From Chrysogorgia sp. JL179-B06 (taxonomy: Eukaryota; Cnidaria; Anthozoa; Scleralcyonacea; Chrysogorgiidae): a stretch of DNA of 64,000 bases. Location of the stretch: positions 968,001-1,032,000 of the forward strand of contig JAYKKM010000034.1 of the NCBI GenBank assembly GCA_035772405.1. Direction: 5' to 3'. Position 1 is the first letter of the stretch; every line of letters starts with the position of its first letter. Shown here piece by piece: positions 57,177-64,000 of this stretch. The notes under the pieces were generated by a model, which ran no database searches, had not been told where the DNA came from, and worked only from the letters and a program-made list of their open reading frames with translations. The translations under genes were made by a program, and so were the position numbers.

Positions 57177-58018
57177 CTAATTGATATGTAACGGGATCGG
57201 TGATAAATACTTTTTTAATAAAAAATATCTCATTGTCCATCGTCGAAGACTGCTTTTTTCAAAAATATTATTTTTTACTCTTGCAATACGTACACGTGTA
57301 CCTTCTCGTATCAGATCTTGAGTGGGAATAGGATAATTTAAATGATCACGTACTATTTTATTTTTTACTTTACGTATTTTTCCTTTTTTTTCTTCGCGAT
57401 AAATTTCAAAAGGTGTTGCACCAGCTAATGCTTTATGTGGGGAATTATTATAACGCTTAACAATAAGCGGTAAATACTGAATATAGTCAAATTCTCCAGT
57501 CATTGTTAAAACACGACGAACCATTGTTTTTAAAGTTCCAATTACACGTTCCACATGGGATGCTTTTATTTCTCTATTATACGTATGAAATACTTCAAAA
57601 TTATATTTTTTACTTAATTTCGTACGTATATCTTGAAATTCTGTTCCTTCATCACTTTGAATTTTAAGAGGGGCTATTCCTTCTTCAATAAGAATACTTT
57701 CAAATTTATTTTTAACATTATTAGACGTTTTCTTTTTTATTAATTTTACCCAACAAAATCTTGAAAAATATCAATACACACCAACCAATAACGATATTGA
57801 TTATTATATCGGGCTAAATCTTTATTTTCAGCTAAATCAATTTCCCATTGTTCATTATTTTTATTAACAGCATATTTCAAACGTCTATATATTTTTTTAC
57901 TACTACTATGTAATCTATAATTAGAATAATCCCCATCAGTTAATGTCTCTCCTTTTAATAATCTTGAAGCTTTTTCAATAAAGTCAGCAGAAAATTTAGT
58001 TTTTTTCTTTTTACTCAT
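57177..58018 (-). pseudogene. retroviral-type (RVE) integrase, one frameshift
   Basis: It starts MSKKKKTKFSADFIEKASRL. Catalytic residues D (WEIDLAEN, codon 61), D (SDEGTEFQ, about 57651) and E (ASHVERVIGT, 57549-57551) are present, followed by SPHKALAGATPFEI and a small basic barrel (TRVRIARVKNNIF). A one-base change at a T-run near 57762-57767 shifts the frame after IDIF. The block C homologue reads through at that place. It inserts viral DNA into the host genome, a defining gene of Polintons. It lies next to the Fic gene, as in block C. Confidence 0.85.
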
Positions 58019-58020
58019 TT

Positions 58021-58907
58021 CTATAATAAAGAAATAAAATTAATATAATATTCTTCAAGTTCATCAACGAGTTCTTTGTCGCGTAATATCCCCATAAAAT
58101 CAACTTTTATATTTTTACAGGTTAACTCTTTATTTATAGTATCACCGTACAAACATAATGTATCTTGTATATTTTTACAACATCTAAAACGATAATAAAA
58201 CATTTCTGAAATTACTGATGGACTTAAACGGTGACAAACCTCATCATCATCACTTTCTACTTTTATTTTCTCAATCTTTTCGTTGTCGTCGTCATCGTCG
58301 ACGTCGTCGTCAAAATTGAGTGTGGGTTTCTTTTTCTTCAATACTCGTTTTTTGACGGGTGTAGGTTGGGATTTATGACCTGTTGCATGATTATACTTTC
58401 TTAGGGCAACAATATATTCATCCAAGGAATCTTTCTTTTTTATATGAAAACTACCCCAATCATCAGACCATACGATTTCACTTGGTGTTGCGTTGTTGTT
58501 GTTGCTGGTTGTCGGCGTTGGATCATCGTCAAATTCCATTGCATCGGCTAATTCGTTATCTTGATGTTGATAACAAATTTCCAAACCACCCCACGCATCT
58601 GTACGAACAACCAAACGGCATGTTTGTCACAATTTTCAAATCTTACCACTTCAAAAAATATCTGCACCAATTTCTCTTGAATGCTAATCTTATTAAGAAC
58701 ATTCAACAATGGGGGAATATGATCATTTTTCACTTCAACAGCGCTATTGTATGTGTACTTGTCACATCTTTTATTTGTCGGATATACTTTTGCGAGAATA
58801 GCATTACCGTTGATTTGTTTTTGTGCAATTATTTTTGCAGACAAATCTGTATACGATTGCATTTTATAAAAATGATCATATTGTTGTCTCGCATAAAGTT
58901 CCACCAT
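58021..58907 (-). pseudogene. acidic unknown protein, one frameshift
   Basis: The first frame (58548-58907) starts MVELYARQQYDHFYKMQSYT. Near 58610 the sense passes to a second frame that ends at 58021. The second part has DAWGGLEICYQHQ, an Asp-rich run (NFDDDVDDDDDNEK) after a basic KKRVLKKKKP, and HRLSPSVISEMFYYRFRCCK near the end. Together about 295 codons. Its last codons are present in block C. Unrecognised. The stop sits 3 bases before the integrase ATG. Confidence 0.55.
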
Positions 58908-59005
58908 CTCTGAATCTGTTCGGTAAATGAATGAATCACTGTAGGGACAGTGTTTATTTTATACCCTCCGCACAATTAAAAAAAATTTCCATCAAAACAA
59001 TTTTA

Positions 59006-59476
59006 TTACACTAATAACATGTATAATTGATTACAACATTTGATATCAAATAAACTATTTTGTTTTCTTTGCATAACTCCTAAAATTTTACATAACTTTT
59101 TATGTTGTTTTTTTGTTTTTATTTTACATTCTATTTTATTTTCTAGAAATGCAACAAGTGCTTTCCCTATTCTTCCATTTCCATCGGAAAAAGGATGAAT
59201 GGTTTCAAAAATATAATAAATCAAGCCTGATATATTTTTTCTTTGATAGTTTTTTACGTAAAATTCATCTAAATGTTCCATATATTGTTGAATATATAAA
59301 GGATCAATCCCCTCATGAAATCCAACAAATCTTTTGTTTTGACTGTAATGTCCAGCATTCGTTAAATGACTCATAGATATTTCATGAATAGTTTTACAAC
59401 ATTCACTTATTTTCCATTTTTCATTTTTTTCCATATAAAATTTTCGAAGGGCAAAACAAAATCTCCCACATCTCAT
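59006..59476 (-). CDS. Fic (filamentation induced by cAMP) domain protein
   Basis: The 156-codon frame holds IHEISMSHLTNAGHYSQNKR, then the helix IYYIFETIHPFSDGNGRIGK (residues 86-105). HPFSDGNGRIGK fits the Fic consensus HxFx(D/E)GNGRxxR except for Lys instead of the last Arg. Fic enzymes transfer AMP or another nucleotide moiety to hydroxyls of target proteins. The short upstream frame at 59483-59566 ends just before it, so the true N-terminus is unclear. Fic is not a standard Polinton gene. A decayed inverted copy is at 38163-38622. Confidence 0.8.
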   Translation of the reverse strand: MRCGRFCFALRKFYMEKNEKWKISECCKTIHEISMSHLTNAGHYSQNKRFVGFHEGIDPLYIQQYMEHLDEFYVKNYQRKNISGLIYYIFETIHPFSDGNGRIGKALVAFLENKIECKIKTKKQHKKLCKILGVMQRKQNSLFDIKCCNQLYMLLV

Positions 59477-59482
59477 CCAAAA

Positions 59483-59609
59483 TTATTTTTCATTTTCTTC
59501 GTCTTCTTCCATTCGTATAACATCATACGCAAACACTTTAAATTTTATACAATCTTTTAATTCCATTTTTTCTACATACACGTTTGTTCACTAATACTTT
59601 TATAAAAAT
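59483..59609 (-). pseudogene. tail of a viral gene cut at the right edge of block D
   Basis: KFKVFAYDVIRMEEDEENEK (to 59483) and the preceding text to 59609 match block C 38095-38245, where they follow the IGY-GG pseudogene. At about 59609 the match ends abruptly (AATACTTTTATAAAAAT) and repeat DNA begins. This marks where block D was truncated. Confidence 0.65.
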
Positions 59610-59880
59610 CACAGGACGATAAGACTGGTTTAAGCAGCATTAAATGTACCTTAAATGTATCTTAAACATGGATTTAAGCAGCTTTAAGCAAACGTTTCAG
59701 CACATTTAAGGGGCACTTAAATGTAGCTTAAGGTTCAAATATTTAAGACACATTTAAGCGCACAATGAAACGCAGCTTAAATATCATAAATTTAAGGCAC
59801 GTTTAAATAGCAACTAATTTGCCTGCTTAAACCTGCCTTAAATTAGGACCTTAAATGTGATGTACTGGTGTTCCCTGCAT
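59610..59880. repeat. TTTAAG-rich repeat at the viral edge
   Basis: About fifteen TTTAAG/CTTAAA motifs in both orientations fill 260 bp, often as TTTAAGC(A/G) or CCTTAAAT. The ends (CACAGGACGATAAGACTGGT and ACTGGTGTTCCCTG) show only weak inverted similarity. It is possibly a subterminal-repeat-type MITE that inserted at or deleted the viral end. Confidence 0.5.
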
Positions 59881-60190
59881 TGTTTGGATTATTAATTTTA
59901 ATCCTGGATATGTTCTTATGTTAGCATTAATAAGATGTTTTGAAACCGAAGGAAATCAAGGTTCATGCATAATCCAGCCATTATACCCACAACTCAGAAG
60001 ATTACAACGTGTGTACTATAATTGCATAAACAATTTATTTACAAGTTTAAAAAAAATACAAATAACAATCGAATATTACGGAGCATAGTGTCAAATTATG
60101 AATGATGCATGAAAAGATACATGGTTCTAGTTCAAGTTCAACTGCTTGGCTGTCTCACAGCTGCCCACTCTGGGCCAGCAGGACAAGGCC
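59881..60190. other. no gene recognised
   Basis: Host-like non-coding sequence, moderately AT-rich, forming the 3' flank of the exon at 60191-60453. Confidence 0.4.
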
Positions 60191-60453
60191 TCACTGTTTA
60201 GTCAATGTCTTCAGATAAGCAGCATCCAACTTCTCTTTCAACTTTTTCATCTTCTGTCTCTCCCAACTTAACCTTCGCACTTTGTAGTTTTTCAGCCTTC
60301 TGGTAAGAACAGCATTCTCTTCAACCTCTTCGTATTCACTTTCCTCACTCGACATATACCCCAGGTCCAACATTTGGTTCATCTTGTGCGTACACTTTTT
60401 ATTAAGTTCTGGCATCAGTTCAGCAAAACCAATTAGACGTCTTTCCAATTTCT
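60191..60453 (-). CDS. terminal exon of a host or transposon-related gene
   Basis: It opens after an acceptor AATTTATATTTTAG (ending 60454) with KLERRLIGFAELMPELNKKC and has DLGYMSSEESEYEEVEENAV and a basic helix end. Small proteins with YMSSEES/YMSDEE followed by a W/RxLxW-like basic end recur in cnidarian gene sets, next to transposon genes (recollection). A candidate upstream exon ends at 63833 with donor GTGAGT on the same strand (HLNDEGFKRKW). Function unknown. Confidence 0.5.
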
Positions 60454-60575
60454 AAAATATAAATTAGGAAAATAAGTGTTGCACAACCCTGTAATAATTT
60501 ATTTCTACAACATAAGTCAGTTTTAATGATAAGAGATAAATTGTGGCGGGAACACTATGTTTTATATTTTATAAG

Positions 60576-61286
60576 CAAGACAAGACAAGTTGTCAAGACA
60601 AGACAAGTTGTCAAGACAAGACAAGTTGTCAAGACAAGACAAGTTGTCAAGACAAGACAAGTTGTCAAGACAAGACAAGTTGTCAAGACAAGACAAGTTG
60701 TCAAGACAAGACAAGTTGTCAAGACAAGACAAGTTGTCAAGACAAGACAAGTTGTCAAGACAAGACAAGTTGTCAAGACAAGACAAGTTGTCAAGACAAG
60801 ACAAGTTGTCAAGACAAGACAAGTTGTCAAGACAAGACAAGTTGTCAAGACAAGACAAGTTGTCAAGACAAGACAAGTTGTCAAGACAAGACAAGTTGTC
60901 AAGACAAGACAAGTTGTCAAGACAAGACAAGTTGTCAAGACAAGACAAGTTGTCAAGACAAGACAAGTTGTCAAGACAAGACAAGTTGTCAAGACAAGAC
61001 AAGTTGTCAAGACAAGACAAGTTGTCAAGACAAGACAAGTTGTCAAGACAAGACAAGTTGTCAAGACAAGACAAGTTGTCAAGACAAGACAAGTTGTCAA
61101 GACAAGACAAGTTGTCAAGACAAGACAAGTTGTCAAGACAAGACAAGTTGTCAAGCCAAGACAAGTTGTCAAGACAAGACAAGTTGTCAAGACAAGACAA
61201 GTTGTCAAGACAAGACAAGTTGTCAAGACAAGACAAGTTGTCAAGACAAGACAAGTTGACAAGACAAGTTGTCAAGACAAGACAAG
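60576..61286. repeat. 18-bp minisatellite, about 39 near-identical units
   Basis: The unit CAAGACAAGACAAGTTGT repeats from 60576 to 61286 with only one clear substitution (A to C near 61157) and one shortened unit at 61255. Because 18 is a multiple of three and the unit lacks stops, five frames stay open (three plus, two minus), giving meaningless repetitive peptides. The homogeneity points to recent expansion or array turnover. Confidence 0.9.
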
Positions 61287-61589
61287 GAGAACAATTATGT
61301 TTTACTAATACTGTAGCTGTTCACAGTTACCTATGAACAGCTATTAGCTGAACAGGATTGTTCTCCTGCATATGAAATCAAGAGTAAGACTAAAAACAAA
61401 TAATCAGCAGACTCATTTATCCATTCCTGCTTACACCGGCTTCAACCAGCATAATAACAATCAAATGTTTCCCATGTTGGTAATATTGCAACAATTGTTG
61501 CCTGCTCAAGCAACAACTGCTTAGTGAAAGTCTAGCTAAACATCCAAGCAAAAATCCTACAAAAGCCCAGCTTGATTGTATTTAATATC
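61287..61589. other. no gene recognised
   Basis: A short inverted pair AACTGTAGCTGTTCACAG / CTATGAACAGCTATTAGC flanks 61310-61350. Otherwise non-coding spacer. Confidence 0.4.
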
Positions 61590-62010
61590 TAATAATTACT
61601 TTCAAGGCTTTGCATGGCCAGGTGCCTGTTTATATTACTGATTTGCTAACTAAATATAAACCTACTTGTGCTTTAAGATCATCTGACCGAAATCTGCTAC
61701 TTGAGCCAAAATCCAAAACTGTGACTCGTGGAGACAGAGCGTTCAGCAAAACTGTGGAATTCATTACCACAGGAAATTAGAAGCTTTGATATGTTAAGTA
61801 GTTTAAGTCAGCACTTAAGACTTTTCTTTTTTTAAATTAATGTTTTTTGTTCATAGTGGTAATATAATGCAGTGGGCTTTGTCTTATAATGGAACTGTAA
61901 TTAGTTTTATAAGTAAAATTATGAATATATTGTTGTAAGAGCATTAAGACTATTGTATAATGCTCCTAATATGCCTATTATTATTATTATTATTATTATT
62001 ATATAACAAA
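61590..62010 (+). mobile_element. 3' end of an L2/CR1-type LINE, plus orientation
   Basis: Coding remnant FKALHGQVPVYITDLLTKYK, ALRSSDRNLLLEPKSK and GDRAFSKT, then a 3' UTR ending in a TTA microsatellite (61978-62001). It is strongly truncated at the 5' side and has stops. Confidence 0.75.
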
Positions 62011-62084
62011 GCACTCAATGTCTGATCCCTTGGGAACCATTTAGTTTTGTTTTCCCTCGAGTCTCAATGATTCCCTTGACTTCA

Positions 62085-62615
62085 TAATAATAATAATAAA
62101 AGACATATTAGGAGCATTATACAATAGTCTCAATAATCTCTTACAACAATATATTCTTAATTTTACTTATAAAGAGTTTCATTATAAGGTAAAACCTACT
62201 ACATATATTACCACTATGAACAAAAAAATATTAATTTTAAAAAAGAAAAGTCTTAAATGCCGACTTAAAACTACTTAACAGTTAACATATCAATGCTTCT
62301 AATTTGGTGCTGCAACCGAGAATATTCTTTCTCCACGAGTCACCATTTTGGATTTTGGCTCAAGTAGCAGATTTCGGTTAGATGCTCTTAAAGTACGAGT
62401 AGGTTTATATTAATTAGTTAGCAAATCAGTAATATAAACAGGTGCATGGCGCAAAGCCTTGAAAGTAATTATTACTATCTTAAAAACAATCTTTAATCTC
62501 ACGGGCAACCAGTGAAGAATACGAAGCACAGGGGAGATATGCTCCTTGCAACCAGACATAAAATTCAGAAAAGTAATTGTAACTTTACGGTTATCACTGA
62601 GTAATACGGATACTA
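62085..62615 (-). mobile_element. 3' end of the same LINE family, minus orientation
   Basis: The minus strand carries SPVLRILHWLPVRLKIVFKI and ITFKALRHAPVYITDLLTN, then a decayed tail and an AAT microsatellite at 62085-62100. It faces the plus copy tail to tail across about 85 bp. A TA-flanked element (62616-63569) interrupts its upstream side. Confidence 0.7.
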
Positions 62616-63569
62616 CAGTGGCGCCCAGAAGTTTTTTAACATCATCGTGGGTGTAGTTTGCGTGTAACGTGGGTGTACTACACGGAAAAACTACATGCAC
62701 GATGAGTGTACTACACGGAAAAACTACACACACAGTGAGTGTAATTACACGGAAAAACTTCACGCATTGTGAGTGTACTACACGGAAACTCTACATCATG
62801 CACAGTGCGTGTAGTAAACGGAGGTTGCATTCAAGTCTTTGAATGTCCCTGAATGAATGTCCACTAGCTACACGAAGTTTTCAATTAAGACGCATGTGAT
62901 GGTCGTCGCTATTGTCTATCAATGTATCATGTTAGTAAAAATTAAACCCGCTTTTTCTAATGTACTCTCACGAATAACATATCGCCGTCAACTTTATTTG
63001 TTGTTTCTTTTCAGCACCACATATTATAGAAACGCAATAATGCTAGGTTTAAAACATCCAAGTCATTGAATGTCCCTCTCACTATACGAAGTTTTCAATT
63101 AAGACGCATGTGATGATCGTCTATATCAACGACCATCACATGCGCTTAATTGAAAACTTCGTAAGTGAGAGGGACATTCAATGACTAGTAAACGGAGGTT
63201 GCATTCAAGTCTTTGAATGTCCCTCTCACTAGCTACACGAAGTTTTCAATTATCGCTATTGTCTATCAATGTATCGTGTTAGTAAAAATTAAACCCGCTT
63301 TTTCTAATAAACTCTCACGAATAACTAACACGCACTGTGCATGATGTAGAATTTCCGTGTAGTACACTCACAGTGCGTACACTCACAGTGCGTGTAGTTT
63401 TTCCGTGTAGTACACTCACAGTGCGTGTAGTTTTTCCGTGTAGTACACTCACAGTGCGTGTAGTTTTTCCGTGTAGTACACTCACTGTGCGTGTAGTTTT
63501 TCTGTGTAGTACACTCACGTTACACGCACACTACACGCAAACAATGTTAAAAACTTCTGGGCGCCACTG
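62616..63569. mobile_element. 954-bp TIR element with TA target and ACTACACGG subterminal arrays
   Basis: The ends CAGTGGCGCCCAGAAGTTTT and AAAACTTCTGGGCGCCACTG are inverted and flanked by TA (62614-62615 and 63570-63571), as in Tc1/mariner-type MITEs. Both sides carry tandem units built on GTAGTACACTCACAGTGCGT and its complement. Inside are a direct repeat (GGAGGTTGCATTCAAGTCTT at 62820 and 63195) and a 120-bp hairpin at 63062-63185. No transposase. Confidence 0.8.
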
Positions 63570-63571
63570 TA

Positions 63572-64000
63572 TAATAAAAATTTCAGGGTCCTTGAGCTAC
63601 CCCTAAATATCAATAGTTTTTAATACAATTTTACACACAGCATTTTTAACCCAATTGGAACCAATTGGAGGATGAGATTATACAAAATAAAAAAATAAGG
63701 ACAACCCTAATACTTCATGGTAACAATACATAAAGTCTCCCACCATATTTTATGGTATAAAAAACAGATGGAAACCTGGTCTAGTGTTTCCATGAAGTAT
63801 ATACCACAACAAAGTGAAATGTTGGAACTCACCATTTCCTCTTGAAACCTTCATCATTGAGGTGACCACTAAGACAACACTTCCAGGTCCTCAACAGTCA
63901 ACTGGTTTAGGAACGATATCTTCTAGTATGTCATTCCCACTGACACCTTGGGTAGCACTAAGGAACACTCTTAACATTTAAAATAGAAAGAGCTTCATCT
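63572..64000. other. host-like sequence with a candidate exon edge
   Basis: On the minus strand a stretch ending HLNDEGFKRKW at 63833 is followed by the consensus donor GTGAGT (63827-63832). It may belong to the gene whose last exon is at 60191-60453. The rest is non-coding. Confidence 0.3.

Noticed and set aside
38163..59609. Inverted integrase/Fic modules as true terminal inverted repeats of one element
   Set aside because: The left copy is far more decayed, lacks about 1 kb and stops within the integrase; blocks C and D look like separate fragments joined later.
60576..61286. CRISPR-like array
   Set aside because: Units are contiguous and identical with no unique spacers, and the genome is eukaryotic.
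60555..61336. Five long overlapping open frames of 235-260 codons
   Set aside because: They are read-through of an 18-bp minisatellite lacking stops; peptides are simple repeats such as KTRQVV or DKTSCQ.

Overview
The window is eukaryotic, almost certainly from an aquatic invertebrate animal. Supporting signs are split genes with GT/AG introns, a CR1-type LINE with an esterase ORF1, a Penelope-like GIY-YIG fragment, a LINE head with a 2A-like peptide, tRNA-derived palindromic repeats, many TIR elements, and a broken multi-exon gene resembling families I associate with cnidarian and sponge gene sets. The host assignment is an inference; no ordinary single-copy host gene is recognised.

The main content is a cluster of AT-rich endogenous DNA-virus segments of the Polinton/Maverick (adintovirus-like) kind, in at least four blocks. 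Block A (about 17.3-18.8 kb) has two small minus-strand genes and a promoter shared with block D. Block B (24.5-30.8 kb) is a decayed copy of the late-gene cassette, broken by a LINE and by a pair of TA-flanked MITEs. Block C (30.8-39.55 kb) holds two interleaved families of small paralogous genes followed by decayed Fic and integrase genes. Block D (39.55-59.61 kb) is the best preserved. It carries protein-primed DNA polymerase B, packaging ATPase, adenovirus-type cysteine protease, truncated major capsid protein, penton-like minor capsid protein, small basic core-like proteins, RVE integrase, a SET protein and a Fic protein.

Block D works as a virus-like genome. Plus-strand genes on the left and centre are early/replicative (PolB, ATPase, unknown regulatory-type genes). 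A minus-strand late cassette (minor capsid to capsid to protease) has overlapping genes, followed by integrase and Fic. Its lesions are few: frameshifts in PolB, integrase and the gene at 58.0-58.9 kb, one in-frame stop, and an internal deletion in the capsid gene. Block C carries the same Fic-integrase module inverted and continues past the point where block D is cut at 59.6 kb, so the parental virus was probably larger than the 20 kb seen in D.

The left flank (1-17 kb) is a mosaic of transposons, including a four-deep nest: a hAT-like MITE in a palindromic tRNA-derived element, in a 3.4-kb CACTG-ended element, in older retroelement-derived sequence. A broken multi-exon gene (19.9-24.5 kb) runs directly into viral DNA. 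The right flank (59.6-64 kb) has a TTTAAG-rich repeat, a terminal exon, a homogeneous 18-bp minisatellite, two facing LINE tails and a TA-flanked TIR element.
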